Counted from the stretch's first letter, positions 25,085-33,890 are shown. The stretch is DNA of 64,000 nucleotides from Alteromonas gilva (GCF_028595265.1 NZ_JAQQXP010000004.1:1-64000); one strand, 5' to 3'. Program-made: numbers and translations. The notes: generated from the letters alone by a model not told the origin.

Positions 25085-26131
25085 ATGAGCTGCCAAGGTA
25101 CACAACTAGGAATGTTCGACATCAATGGCGTAGATAAACTGTCTATGGAATCGGTTGAAAGTCGAGAAGCGATTATCCGGCACTATGCAAAGGATCCCCG
25201 GGCGTTGTTCTTTATATCTCACTCGGGAGGCCGCGACAGTCAGATTCTGGCTATAACCGTCCAGCGCCTGGTGCCTGCCAATCAGATTATCTATGTTCAC
25301 GCCCATTTGGGTGAAGTCGAGCACGATGGAGTGCTTGAGCACATAGAGCGGTACAAACCGTCCTTCACCCCATTCTATGTGGTCGAGAACGAGCGCCAAG
25401 ACTTCTTTGATTTAGTGCTTTTAAGATTTCGTTTTCCTAGTGCAAGAATCCGGCTTTGCACTTCTACGCTCAAGACTGGCCCTATCGATAAGTTGATCCG
25501 CAAAGTGATGAAAGAGCGCGGCGCAACGGTGGGCTTTAACTGCATCGGTATTCGCGCCGAGGAATCCCGCCAACGCGCAATGAAAAATCCTCTATGGGTA
25601 AACAAGCGACTGACCATAAAGTCAAGGACTGTGTTTGACTGGTTGCCAGTATTCCATATGAAAGCTGATGGCCCGGAAGGTGTTTTTGCGGGTATTAAAC
25701 AAGCCGGTCAAGAACCTTTCCATATCTACGGCAAACGCAACATGGACGGCACGCTGGTAGACCCTAATGAAGTGGTTAACACCCGAACTAGCTGTCGTTT
25801 CTGCGTTTTAGGGAACAAAAATGACATCGGCAACGCTGCTACCTGGTATCCCGACCATTACGCCAAAATCGTAGCCCTCGAGCGCGTCACCGGTCATAGC
25901 ATGTTTTTCAAAACCGTGAAGAAGCAAGGTGTTCCTGTTTCGGTTGTTGAGAAAGCCGGTGTCCCGGTTGACGAAGTGGCGGTACGTCGTCATATGAAAA
26001 CACTCGAGGCGCGTCACAAGGAGCTGCTGGCACGCAAGGCTGCTGAAGAGGCAGAGAAGGCGGCCAAGAAAACTGCCAAGACCAAGGGAGCAAAACAAAT
26101 CGATACCCACACCATCGAGATGTTTGGCTGA
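25085..26131 (+). CDS. PP-loop ATP pyrophosphatase, PAPS-reductase-like
   Basis: 348 residues. The PP-loop SGGRDSQ is at 47-53, followed by VHAHLGEVEHDGV and a CTSTLKTGPID motif typical of CysH/PAPS-reductase-like proteins. SCRFCVLG provides a second Cys pair. The C-terminus is a Lys/Ala-rich helix (residues ~310-340). Related proteins act in sulfate activation, tRNA thiolation and DNA phosphorothioation (DndC). No dndABDE genes are present, so a sulfur-modification role is not supported. Plasmid- and phage-borne members are common and uncharacterised. Confidence 0.8.
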   Translation: MSCQGTQLGMFDINGVDKLSMESVESREAIIRHYAKDPRALFFISHSGGRDSQILAITVQRLVPANQIIYVHAHLGEVEHDGVLEHIERYKPSFTPFYVVENERQDFFDLVLLRFRFPSARIRLCTSTLKTGPIDKLIRKVMKERGATVGFNCIGIRAEESRQRAMKNPLWVNKRLTIKSRTVFDWLPVFHMKADGPEGVFAGIKQAGQEPFHIYGKRNMDGTLVDPNEVVNTRTSCRFCVLGNKNDIGNAATWYPDHYAKIVALERVTGHSMFFKTVKKQGVPVSVVEKAGVPVDEVAVRRHMKTLEARHKELLARKAAEEAEKAAKKTAKTKGAKQIDTHTIEMFG

Positions 26132-26196
26132 TTAGTTGCCCGGGTTGCTTTCAGTGGCAACCTATACACCGTTATCACTTACAAGGTTTACATACA

Positions 26197-26496
26197 ATGA
26201 CTGACAATACAGATATCACTTTTGAACAAGCCAATCCTATTGCTGACCATTTCTCTAATGACCATTGCAGCGAGGAAACTGCCAACGAGGCACGCGCTGG
26301 GAGCGGCTGGAATGCCCTTATGGCGTATGCATCCAAAGCCTATGGCAACGTTGACCCGGAGCCGGTAGAGCAGGGGATACGCGATTTACTGGGTGATTTG
26401 CAGCACCTGTGCAATTCACTGGGTTTGGATTTTGATTATTTGTTGGAACGTGCCACCGGGACATTCCGTGACGAACTGGAGAGCCCACTAGGATGA
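26197..26496 (+). CDS. Small acidic hypothetical protein
   Basis: 99 residues, acidic, helical, Ala-rich in the middle. The TGA overlaps the next ATG (ATGA). No family recognised. Confidence 0.55.
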   Translation: MTDNTDITFEQANPIADHFSNDHCSEETANEARAGSGWNALMAYASKAYGNVDPEPVEQGIRDLLGDLQHLCNSLGLDFDYLLERATGTFRDELESPLG

Positions 26497-26660
26497 GCTA
26501 CAAGACCCGCGAACATCTGCTGGCAGAAAATAAGAGCTTCAGATTGATATTGCAGAGATTAAAGTCACTCATTGACAGCGAAACGTTGTATGCGGATACG
26601 CACTATTCAGATGAGGAACTATTTAAAATCCGGAAAGCGTTATCTGATGTGGGTATTTGA
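26493..26660 (+). CDS. 55-residue helical mini-protein
   Basis: Starts within the stop of the preceding gene (ATGA overlap). MSYKTREHLLAENKSFRLIL then a second charged helix. Coupled translation with the 26197 gene. Function unknown. Confidence 0.5.
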   Translation: MSYKTREHLLAENKSFRLILQRLKSLIDSETLYADTHYSDEELFKIRKALSDVGI

Positions 26661-26729
26661 ATGGGGTGATGGCACAGAGCCATTAGGTAGCCGAATCACG
26701 CCTTTGGCTTTTCCAAGATACTCAACAAG

Positions 26730-26754
26730 GCCTCGCTAACAATCGAGGCTTTTT
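26730..26754 (+). terminator. Intrinsic terminator
   Basis: GCCTCG / CGAGGC stem, 8-base loop, five T residues, 70 bases after the stop at 26660. Confidence 0.8.
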
Positions 26755-26846
26755 CACATCCGGGCAAAGGTATCCGGGAAAGTAATCTCACAGGCTGTCA
26801 CAGGCTGACATTATACTCATAAGCCTTAGCCTGACCTTTTCAAACG

Positions 26847-26875
26847 GCTGCGCTAATTCTCGTTCATAGGATACT
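26847..26875 (+). promoter_or_regulatory. GTRGCG-type promoter variant for the 26906 operon
   Basis: GCTGCG at 26847-26852, a 17-bp spacer, GATACT at 26870-26875. The downstream CATCTAAAC is shared with the promoter at 25027. Confidence 0.4.
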
Positions 26876-26905
26876 TATCCCATCTAAACGAGAAGGCATT
26901 AGCAC

Positions 26906-27220
26906 ATGAAATTACAGGCGCAAACCAACTCAGAAAACGACATTCCAGAATTCGGTTTAGTTGATCCATCCGAACTGAATGAGTTGATAGCAAGGTATTC
27001 AGAAATCTTTGATTTTCATAGCCACCCCAGCGTTATGGACTTACGAACCTATGAAGACCCTTCGATTGAATTTGTCGATGAAGATGGTGAATCCTGTGAC
27101 GATGAATTCTCTCATTGGTCACCTTCAACAACCATTATTGGCCAGAACTGCGTGCAGATTGTTTTTACAAATAAGAATGATGGTACAGAACTTTTCTTTG
27201 AATACCGCAAAGCAGCATAA
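26906..27220 (+). CDS. Small acidic hypothetical protein
   Basis: 104 residues, strongly acidic (DEDGESCDDEFSHW). AGAAGG precedes the ATG. First gene of a three-gene unit (26906, 27232, 27431). Acidic composition could mean DNA mimicry, but nothing specific supports it. Confidence 0.6.
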   Translation: MKLQAQTNSENDIPEFGLVDPSELNELIARYSEIFDFHSHPSVMDLRTYEDPSIEFVDEDGESCDDEFSHWSPSTTIIGQNCVQIVFTNKNDGTELFFEYRKAA

Positions 27221-27231
27221 GGAGCTTTAGC

Positions 27232-27471
27232 ATGATTATTGGCTTTCAGGTTATGAACACCCAAACCGGTGAACTCTGGAACGACCGCCCCAGCTTTGAA
27301 ATCTTATCAGAGCGCACCGCTGTCAATGAATACAAAAACGCCCGTAAAACCAGCAAAGACTGGTCATTAACGCCTATCTTGACCGGTGACATTGAGGAAC
27401 CTACGTTCGAACACGATTTGTTGAATACTGATGACCAATACAAGTGCATTGGTCTGCCACCTGACTCCTAA
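27232..27471 (+). CDS. Small hypothetical protein
   Basis: 79 residues, starting 11 bases after the previous gene with AGGAG upstream. Begins MIIGFQVMNTQTGELWNDRP. No family recognised. Confidence 0.6.
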   Translation: MIIGFQVMNTQTGELWNDRPSFEILSERTAVNEYKNARKTSKDWSLTPILTGDIEEPTFEHDLLNTDDQYKCIGLPPDS

Positions 27472-27700
27472 TGACATCGAGCAATTACGCAACCTGGCTG
27501 CCCGTGATGATTTTCAGATGGTCATGGAGCGGGATACAGGCTTTGTCGTCAAACTTTACGAAGAAGTGGAAGACTTTGCAGGTGAACCATACAGCTGTAA
27601 CTTGTTGGGCTTATTGATGTCGGCGCACCAAGCTGGATTTCGCATGGTGGAGTTCGATTCAGACGCGACAATCTTGGAAGACGTTCCGTCTTTCGATTAA
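27431..27700 (+). CDS. Small acidic hypothetical protein overlapping its neighbour
   Basis: 89 residues. It overlaps the previous gene by 41 bases in another frame and has no clear ribosome-binding site, so the true start may be further in. The acidic Leu-rich body (KLYEEVEDFAGEPYSCNLLGLLMSAHQAGF) reads like real protein. Confidence 0.45.
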   Translation: MTNTSALVCHLTPNDIEQLRNLAARDDFQMVMERDTGFVVKLYEEVEDFAGEPYSCNLLGLLMSAHQAGFRMVEFDSDATILEDVPSFD

Positions 27701-27723
27701 ACATCAGGCACATTAAGCTAAAT

Positions 27724-28308
27724 CTATGTAGGCTGGCGGAGAAATTGGCGAAGATTATTCACCATGTTCTGATCTTTCCACCCGCCTGCTTTACCTGAAG
27801 GGTGTGGCGAATAAAACACGAGAGAAGTGTTTGGTATTATCTTCCCACTTTCAAAAAAACACTGCGCAATTTTACCGCACACCACGACTTTAGCCTTCTT
27901 GGACGCATCGAGGAAGATCTGTAGTCTTTCTCGAAAGTCGTTTAGTGCTATGACGCCTTCTGGCTTGCTTAGCACTTCATTCATTTCGTCGTTGTTACTG
28001 CACTTTTTGAGATCAAAAAGTTCCTCTGCATCTCTCGGAACCTTTAATGGATTAGGGTAAGCCTCGTATTGTAAAGGGTACTGTGAGCTATTGAGTAGTG
28101 ATATCCGGTAGGGGAGTGCGGCACTATTAGCCACCAGCTCGCCTAGTGCTGTTTCATTGTTGAATAGCTCCCTACTCATGTTAATGCCTGTATCCCCAGC
28201 AGCAGGGTAGCCTTTTTCTAATTCGGTTTTATGAGGGGATTCAAGAATAAAAATAACGTCACTCTCTGGTTGAGTAACATCGCTCACTTTATATTTGTGG
28301 GGGGGCAC
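27724..28308 (-). CDS. Uracil-DNA glycosylase-superfamily-like protein
   Basis: 194 residues. The N-terminal FILESPHKTELEKGYPAAGD resembles the motif A region of UDG-fold proteins (E/GxxPxxxE...G). VVVCGKIAQCFF followed by SPHPSGKAGGW resembles the motif B histidine loop (HPSP). Start codon is GTG at 28308 with no ribosome-binding site. A TATAAT lies only 3 bases upstream on the minus strand, so the RNA may be leaderless or a later start (GTG at residue 8) may be used. Possible role in uracil or abasic-site repair, by fold only. Confidence 0.5.
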   Translation of the reverse strand: MPPHKYKVSDVTQPESDVIFILESPHKTELEKGYPAAGDTGINMSRELFNNETALGELVANSAALPYRISLLNSSQYPLQYEAYPNPLKVPRDAEELFDLKKCSNNDEMNEVLSKPEGVIALNDFRERLQIFLDASKKAKVVVCGKIAQCFFESGKIIPNTSLVFYSPHPSGKAGGWKDQNMVNNLRQFLRQPT

Positions 28309-28458
28309 AATATTATACTCTCCGTGTTTTTGTTTTGAGACACGCCATCGCTTCTTCAGTGTAACCTAAAAAGCAGGTTCTTGAACTAAACGTAAATATA
28401 GCAACCGGAAAGAGGGGGCGCACTGACTGCCCTTTCTATTTTCACTGACTGACATTCA

Positions 28459-28487
28459 ATAGCGCTTCCCACTTTACTGCGTCAATT
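28459..28487 (+). promoter_or_regulatory. GTRGCG-type promoter variant for the 28538 gene
   Basis: ATAGCG at 28459-28464, a 17-bp spacer, TCAATT at 28482-28487. A TCACTGACTGACATT motif lies immediately upstream. Confidence 0.4.
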
Positions 28488-28537
28488 CTCAGGTAAGGGA
28501 TAATAAGCTCATCTAAACACCTAGAGTCTAACCCGGT

Positions 28538-29095
28538 ATGCAACAATCACTTTTTGAGTTCCGCGACGATATGGCCGCTACAGCGAGCCCTGCTTACCTT
28601 CCATTCACACAGGGCAATTCATTGCTGGTGGATGGGGTATTTGAATGCGAGGTTAAAAGCAGAAAAAAGATTCATGTCAGGCAAACTCGACCGGGCGATG
28701 CAGTATCGGTCTATCGCAACCTTAACAAGTACGAGAAACAGATGTTTTCAGTGATGCACAACAAAGGCGAACTTAAACAGCGTGTTGCAGGGTATGGGAA
28801 GGTCGTTGTGCTTAAGGCTACTCCTGAAAGACCACTTAGCGTTAAACTATCAGAATCATCTCGCCAGCGCGTTTTGAGAGAGCAAAGGAAGAATGTGCAC
28901 GCTATGATTAAAGGTACATTCATAGACGTGTTCGAAAGGCCACTCACACTACGAGCGTTTAATGAGCTTGATACAATTACCTATAACCCTTATAAGGCGA
29001 AAGAGTTTTATCGGTTGAGTGATAACAAACACTTCTCTGGCGACTTGCCTTACACCTATGCCATGGTGTGCGGCTCAAACGTGTATTGCCTGTAG
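28538..29095 (+). CDS. Hypothetical basic protein
   Basis: 185 residues, basic in the middle (KSRKKIHVRQTRPG, SSRQRVLREQRKNVHAMIKG). ASCH- or PUA-like beta-barrel character is possible (GDAVSVYRN) but not convincing. Preceded by a GTRGCG-type promoter. Function unknown. Confidence 0.6.
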   Translation: MQQSLFEFRDDMAATASPAYLPFTQGNSLLVDGVFECEVKSRKKIHVRQTRPGDAVSVYRNLNKYEKQMFSVMHNKGELKQRVAGYGKVVVLKATPERPLSVKLSESSRQRVLREQRKNVHAMIKGTFIDVFERPLTLRAFNELDTITYNPYKAKEFYRLSDNKHFSGDLPYTYAMVCGSNVYCL

Positions 29096-29208
29096 TAACA
29101 ACCTTTAGGGCTTCTTAGTAAACACAACCGGTGACGAGAATTTTGCTTACCCTTTCCTAATGTCAGTCAGTGACCGGTGATTACGCCAGTGGTTAATATT
29201 TATTCAAA

Positions 29209-29237
29209 CTGCGGCGTAAAATTGAACTTGCGATATC
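29209..29237 (+). promoter_or_regulatory. GTRGCG-type promoter variant for the 29271 gene
   Basis: CTGCGG at 29209-29214, a 17-bp spacer, GATATC at 29232-29237. TGTCAGTCAGTGAC lies 35 bases upstream. The register could shift by one base. Confidence 0.35.
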
Positions 29238-29270
29238 ATTATTACAAGTTTGAAGGGTCGGAACACAGTC

Positions 29271-29534
29271 ATGTTTTACTTATTTTTGAAATTAGTATTG
29301 GTGCCATTTATCGTGCTGGCTACGTTTGGTGAAGATGTAACTTGGTTTGCATTGTTTGTCGGTGAGGCTGCAGTTGTAGCGTTGTATTTTGTTGTGAAGA
29401 AGTTTTCCAAGAGCAAATTCCGCGTATTTTCATTAATGACCGCTGCTGCTCAAGTCGATGATGTCTTTAACTTTGGTTCAAATATAACCCCCTTGCAAGC
29501 TCAATCATTGCCAACACTGTTTGATTACGAGTAA
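29271..29534 (+). CDS. Small membrane protein, paralogue of the 58811 protein
   Basis: 87 residues from the ATG at 29271. Two membrane helices (MFYLFLKLVLVPFIVLATFG and WFALFVGEAAVVALYFVV), then a basic linker. The first 55 residues align clearly with the minus-strand protein at 58811-59077 (xLVLxPxVxLAxxGxDVT...ALFxGEAxVxAxYFxxxK). Both genes have a GTRGCG-type promoter. Function unknown; a small inner-membrane protein. Confidence 0.65.
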   Translation: MFYLFLKLVLVPFIVLATFGEDVTWFALFVGEAAVVALYFVVKKFSKSKFRVFSLMTAAAQVDDVFNFGSNITPLQAQSLPTLFDYE

Positions 29535-29624
29535 GTTGGGGATATCTGATAAATTACCGTATGAGTTGGCAGTTATCAGGCGTTCGCGCTTATTCCAACA
29601 AGTACCCATTTTCCCTTCCGGGAT

Positions 29625-29665
29625 ACACTTAAACAATCCATTTTAAATTTGATTGTGTTAAGTGT
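29625..29665. repeat. Inverted repeat
   Basis: ACACTTAA-CAATC facing GATTG-TTAAGTGT, about 13 paired bases per arm, between the 29271 gene and the end of the tra operon. No T run; may be an operator or RNA structure. Confidence 0.45.
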
Positions 29666-29690
29666 GGAGGTATTAAGGAGCAGATATATA

Positions 29691-29714
29691 AAACCGGGCA
29701 TTTGCACCCGGTTT
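29691..29714. terminator. Terminator at the end of the traA-trbI-like operon
   Basis: AAACCGGG / CCCGGTTT perfect stem with an 8-base loop. On the minus strand it is followed by TATAT, on the plus strand by GTTTATT. It lies 6 bases past the stop of the 29720 gene and may work in both directions. Confidence 0.75.
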
Positions 29715-29719
29715 GTTTA

Positions 29720-30160
29720 TTAATTCAGAAAGCTTTCCAGCTTCTTGGTCGAGTCATTGACTGACTCCCTAAGCTTGTCACGATCAGCCTCGGTAGGGGC
29801 AACGCCCAATCTCTCCGCAGCCTTCATCAAAAACTCAGTCGATACTACTTTCATTGTCATACCTTCAGGCACTGACAATGTGGCCTTTTTCTCCAGTACC
29901 AGGTAACCCTGCTTTGTCAGGACAGCCATCAGTGTATCCATATACAATACAGTCTGCTCCGGGGAGTCGCCGCGTTCAGTCAACGCCTTGGCCAGGCCTT
30001 CCAGGTCAACCACCATTATCTTCGGTGTGTTTGGCTGACTTTCAAGGGCGTTGTTAATCATGTTTTCAACACCCTTGTAACCACCAAGCCCTACTGCACC
30101 GACAATTGCCGCGATAAGAATAAAGGGGATGGCTGAGTCCATTGCTTTTTTCAGGTTCAT
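29720..30160 (-). CDS. TrbI-like transfer protein
   Basis: 146 residues from the ATG at 30160, just after the traB stop. One N-terminal membrane segment (AIPFILIAAIVGAVGLGGY) and a periplasmic helical domain with KIMVVDLEGLAKAL match the F-type TrbI plan, a small inner-membrane protein that modulates pilus extension and retraction. Homology is by layout and position, so moderate. Last gene of the operon, followed by a terminator. Confidence 0.6.
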   Translation of the reverse strand: MNLKKAMDSAIPFILIAAIVGAVGLGGYKGVENMINNALESQPNTPKIMVVDLEGLAKALTERGDSPEQTVLYMDTLMAVLTKQGYLVLEKKATLSVPEGMTMKVVSTEFLMKAAERLGVAPTEADRDKLRESVNDSTKKLESFLN

Positions 30161-30161
30161 A

Positions 30162-31523
30162 TTAGCCACCCACCATGCCATTGCCGTCCAACTTCATGGT
30201 CATGCCTTTTTGCACCAGGAAATCAATCTGTGTGCCCGGCAGCAGCTCTACCACTGGGTAGGTTTGTTCAACCATGCTCATGTAGTAGTTTGCCAAACGC
30301 TCAGCTGAGCTTGAGGCACCATTCAAGATCCCTGAACCGGCATAAGTGCTCAGGTTCTGTGACTGCCACAGCGTATCCACTTGAGGCGCGGTATTCACAG
30401 CTTGCACCTGACGCGGCGCAGCAGCTTCACCGAAGCCACTTAAGAAGCTGGCCATCATCGTGCTCGCTATCATGCTGCCAGTCCGTGATACCACATCACC
30501 TTTAACACCGGCCATACCGTCATAGCTTGATACTGCGTAGGCTGTGATATTCTTTTCAATGGCTTGACCATCTTCTGTGATACAGCTGATGCCTTCTGCG
30601 CGGATATAAACCCGTTCTGAAGATAGGTTTCCTACAGCTGAACCCAGCATGTGGCACTCACGAATATCCAGTGTGAAGTGATTTGGCATAAGCGCTTCTT
30701 GTTTTATTCGCATCATCACGGGTATGGGTTCGCTGGTGGATTGAACACCAGTAGGTGCTGCAACACCGTTTAGCGTTGTACCGCTGATGATTGAACCCAT
30801 CGCCAGTGTATATTCCCCGCCATCTTCGTCATTTACTTTGGCGTTGTTCTGCTCAGCCTTCGACTTTGCACGGGCTGTCTGGTCGTCAATTTGCTGAGTG
30901 TTACCAGAAATGGTATTTGTTTGAACATCTCTAACTTCGACTTTTCCGGACTCGGTTACTTCGCGTACTTTGCGCTGAGTAATGGTTCTGATCACGTCGT
31001 TATCAAAAACCATCGGCTCTTTTGTCACCACCTGAGTTTGCTGGCGATACAGAATACCTTCCTGCCCGGGGGCTACGTCCAAAGGGGTATTATCACCCGC
31101 CAATCGCGCTTGGCCACCAGCAGTTGCTTGACCGGCATCAATCGGACGATTCCCCCCTTTTGCCAATTGGCGGATCATGTTCTTAAGCTCAAACAGTTCA
31201 TTTTGCGTGGAATCCAAAGACTCACGAACTTTATCCAGCTCCGCCTTCTGCTTACGTTCACGCTCAGAAAGTGCACGATCCTTTTCGTTAAGGTCTTTTT
31301 TAACCGTATCCATCAGCACAGAAATTTCCTGTTGCTCGATCATTTCTGTTGATTCGGTTAAACCAAACACACTTTCTGTTGCATCCGGCTTGGAGGCACG
31401 GCGCCTTTCTGACGTATCTTCCCCGCTGTAAGTGAGGAATGCGAATACCAGTGCGACTAAAACACCCATCACCAGATATTTACGCACTTCCGGTTGTTTA
31501 ATTTTTTCTAATAAATCCGTCAT
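30162..31523 (-). CDS. traB: TraB, type IV secretion inner-membrane scaffold (VirB10-like)
   Basis: 453 residues. N-terminal membrane helix (YLVMGVLVALVFAFLTYSG), a coiled coil (KKDLNEKDRALSERERKQKAELDKV), a linker, then the C-terminal beta domain with SIISGTTLNGVAAPTGVQ and the helix region SSAERLANYYMSMVEQTYPVVELLPGTQIDFLVQKG typical of TraB/VirB10. It links the inner membrane complex to the outer-membrane core. Co-transcribed with traK upstream (3-base gap). Confidence 0.93.
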   Translation of the reverse strand: MTDLLEKIKQPEVRKYLVMGVLVALVFAFLTYSGEDTSERRRASKPDATESVFGLTESTEMIEQQEISVLMDTVKKDLNEKDRALSERERKQKAELDKVRESLDSTQNELFELKNMIRQLAKGGNRPIDAGQATAGGQARLAGDNTPLDVAPGQEGILYRQQTQVVTKEPMVFDNDVIRTITQRKVREVTESGKVEVRDVQTNTISGNTQQIDDQTARAKSKAEQNNAKVNDEDGGEYTLAMGSIISGTTLNGVAAPTGVQSTSEPIPVMMRIKQEALMPNHFTLDIRECHMLGSAVGNLSSERVYIRAEGISCITEDGQAIEKNITAYAVSSYDGMAGVKGDVVSRTGSMIASTMMASFLSGFGEAAAPRQVQAVNTAPQVDTLWQSQNLSTYAGSGILNGASSSAERLANYYMSMVEQTYPVVELLPGTQIDFLVQKGMTMKLDGNGMVGG

Positions 31524-31526
31524 GGC

Positions 31527-32573
31527 TTAGTTACCCCCAGTCAGTCGAGGTCGGCGGTTCTGACGCTGTTGCTCACGCTCATAGAATTTATTTCGCAGAA
31601 TATACAACTCCATGTCTTCGCCAGGTTGCAAATATGATTTCTCAAACAAAGCTACGGCTATGACATCATCAGCTAAACACATCTCTTCACGTACCTGATA
31701 AACCCGGTTTGAATCGTTACGCAGCAATACTACGTCAATGACTTCACGGCCACCCATCAAGCGCTGGCCTGTGTACTGGTAAATTCCCACCTGACATGGC
31801 TTTCTGTATTGTCGCGGAATGTCATTGGATAGAGAGAAGCCACGCGGCAAATCACCCAACGCCACCGGCTTCAGAAGCTCAACAATACGCTTAGTGTGTT
31901 GGTCAGAATATGAAGCCTGCTCAGCCGCTGCATTTGCAATATTCTCTTCTTCAGCAATCTGCTTTTGATATGCGACTGCTTTTGCCTGCATCGCCTGAGA
32001 CATTGCTACTTTCAAATTGATGATCACGGGCGGCGCAGGGATAGGAATCAACGTCACTGACACCTGAGACTCTGGCACACCTTCTTCGTAAAGAATCAGG
32101 CTTACCGGCTCATCGGTGCGCAACGTTGCATACACATAACCCTTATCTGCTTCAAGGAGTGACTTCTTGTCAGACGTTTTCACGGCTACCATATCGAAGT
32201 CGGTCAGAATGCTGTTCATGAAACCCTGGCCAACCGGAATCAAAATACTGTCCGTTGGCTTCAGGTCATAATTCTGGGTAGTCTTGTAGTTCTGCTTGGC
32301 CATCTCAACAATACTGTTTTGCTGAGGCTTAGCTACAGGCGTAGCCATTACCTGATTGTACTGGGCGGCCAATGCGGAAACCTGTTGCTCTTCGGTTGGA
32401 AAACCATTCTTTCTCTGCGCCGCTGGTGGCGCTTGCACAACCTGGTCTAAGTTCAAGCGTCCCGCACGTACATCTTCAATTGGAATTGTCGGCAATTGTT
32501 TACTTTGGTCTTGAGCTGCTGCGCCCTGACTCAATGCTGCTGCCAGCAATGCAAATAATACAGTTTGTTTCAT
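31527..32573 (-). CDS. traK: TraK, secretin-like outer core protein
   Basis: 348 residues with a signal peptide (MKQTVLFALLAAALSQGAAAQ). The C-terminal region has strands typical of TraK/VirB9-like secretin domains and ends in a conserved PGEDMELYILRN. It forms the periplasmic ring with TraB and TraV. Its ATG overlaps the traE stop (TAATG). Confidence 0.9.
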   Translation of the reverse strand: MKQTVLFALLAAALSQGAAAQDQSKQLPTIPIEDVRAGRLNLDQVVQAPPAAQRKNGFPTEEQQVSALAAQYNQVMATPVAKPQQNSIVEMAKQNYKTTQNYDLKPTDSILIPVGQGFMNSILTDFDMVAVKTSDKKSLLEADKGYVYATLRTDEPVSLILYEEGVPESQVSVTLIPIPAPPVIINLKVAMSQAMQAKAVAYQKQIAEEENIANAAAEQASYSDQHTKRIVELLKPVALGDLPRGFSLSNDIPRQYRKPCQVGIYQYTGQRLMGGREVIDVVLLRNDSNRVYQVREEMCLADDVIAVALFEKSYLQPGEDMELYILRNKFYEREQQRQNRRPRLTGGN

Positions 32574-33232
32574 TAGTCTTTCTCCACATCTGCTGTGCCA
32601 GTAACCAAGTCGTGCTGTTCATCAGTTAATACGGGCGGTTTTTCAATAATTTCATCACGGCTCTTAATGTTCGGTGTGCCTTTGTATCCGCGTAAGTGCG
32701 TAATGCGAGGCTGACCGTTAATTGGCTTAACGGTGATTTCATAAGTCCATCGAACCACATCTGGCTCAGCGCCTTTCTTAGCCAATCGCTTTTCACCCCA
32801 AACCCATACCAGGTCGTTTTTAGGCGAGAAAATCATGTCTGTGACAATGAATTGCTGTGCCGCATCACGCAGCTCCAGCAACGTCGCTTCACGTTTCAGC
32901 GCCGGAACCAATTCGTTACGCAAATAGGGCGATAGCATTTTTGACATACTGTTGATAACAAAACCGACGTTTTGCTTGTCAATGTTGCCCAGTAACAATG
33001 CAATCGAGTATGCAAACTGCTTCTGGTACTCTTCATTCGCTTCGCCTTCGCCTATCATTACTTCGGTAGCGTAATCCGGGGGCGTGACTACCACAGTGGT
33101 ACTCTTTGTCGCGACCATAAACACCAGGAACAGATTCGCGGCAGATAAGACGGCTATCACCGTCATCATTACCTTTCTTGTTTGAAGCAGGTCACTGTAT
33201 GCAGCGCCCACCATAGAATTTTCTTTTTTCAT
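32573..33232 (-). CDS. traE: TraE, type IV secretion inner-membrane protein
   Basis: 219 residues. Membrane helix near the N-terminus (MMTVIAVLSAANLFLVFMVA), followed by a VirB8-like periplasmic domain (WVWGEKRLAKKG...VRWTYEITVKPINGQPRITHLRGYKG). TraE of F-type systems is essential for pilus assembly. Placed between traL and traK as usual. Confidence 0.92.
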   Translation of the reverse strand: MKKENSMVGAAYSDLLQTRKVMMTVIAVLSAANLFLVFMVATKSTTVVVTPPDYATEVMIGEGEANEEYQKQFAYSIALLLGNIDKQNVGFVINSMSKMLSPYLRNELVPALKREATLLELRDAAQQFIVTDMIFSPKNDLVWVWGEKRLAKKGAEPDVVRWTYEITVKPINGQPRITHLRGYKGTPNIKSRDEIIEKPPVLTDEQHDLVTGTADVEKD

Positions 33233-33245
33233 TTCCCGGCACCTA

Positions 33246-33551
33246 TTAGCTGAAATATTTCTTTTTCAAGGGGTCAACAACCGTAGCAGTCGTTTTGAAC
33301 ACCATATCCAAAAAACCAAACGTCCAAATCTTATGAAGCACCACATGCGGCGCAGAGTGTCGAATGACATAACCCAGCACATGGAACCAGGCAAAAGCCG
33401 CCAATGTGAAAATGCCCACATACTTAAACAGCATTCCCATTGAAAGAAGGGCGATTGCAGGTGCGATCTGAATTGCTGGCCACACAATCAAAATCAACGG
33501 CTCGTTTATTCTCCGTGGATTTCTGTATTCATTAGGGTTTTCCTGCTGCAA
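33246..33551 (-). CDS. traL: TraL, pilus assembly membrane protein, TTG start
   Basis: 101 residues. RINEPLILIVWPAIQIAPAIAL is typical of TraL, followed by a second hydrophobic helix. The start is TTG at 33551 with GGAG 8 bases upstream; no in-frame ATG lies near. Order traL-traE-traK-traB is the canonical F-type/SXT order. Confidence 0.9.
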   Translation of the reverse strand: MQQENPNEYRNPRRINEPLILIVWPAIQIAPAIALLSMGMLFKYVGIFTLAAFAWFHVLGYVIRHSAPHVVLHKIWTFGFLDMVFKTTATVVDPLKKKYFS

Positions 33552-33726
33552 AACCGTTACTCCAAAGCTTTATCATTGGCGCGTATATTCTCACAGGAAT
33601 TCAAGGGCAACGTTCGATAGAGCAACCAAAATTCGGACCTCTATGAACGATGTTGATTATCGAAGCAGAGCTTGAATGTCAGAGAATGACTATATGGGGT
33701 GATTATCTTGGGTTTTAATAATGAAA

Positions 33727-33746
33727 ATGCCCGGGAAACCGGGCTT
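33727..33746 (-). terminator. Hairpin between the 39-residue gene and traL
   Basis: GCCCGG / CCGGGC stem followed on the minus strand by ATTTTCATT. Likely a partial terminator that lowers downstream tra expression. Confidence 0.5.
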
Positions 33747-33770
33747 CTGGAACAACAATCCGACCAGGAC

Positions 33771-33890
33771 TTAGTATAGTCCCTTTAGGTCAAACAAATA
33801 GTTCGCAGTAACAATGGCCATACCGGCAATCGCTACAAACATCAGTGCTTTTTGCTTTACTGTTTTAGGTTGTTTTGCTTGTTCGCTCAT
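33771..33890 (-). CDS. 39-residue membrane mini-protein between traA and traL
   Basis: GGAG lies 7 bases before the ATG. Basic N-terminus (MSEQAKQPKTVKQKA) and one membrane helix (LMFVAIAGMAIVTANYLF). Its position between pilin and traL suggests a minor tra gene, perhaps linked to pilin insertion, which is an inference. Confidence 0.6.
   Translation of the reverse strand: MSEQAKQPKTVKQKALMFVAIAGMAIVTANYLFDLKGLY

Noticed and set aside
25085..26131. PP-loop gene as DndC of a DNA phosphorothioation system
   Set aside because: No dndA, B, D or E genes nearby, and the Cys/motif pattern is equally typical of generic PAPS-reductase-like phage and plasmid proteins.
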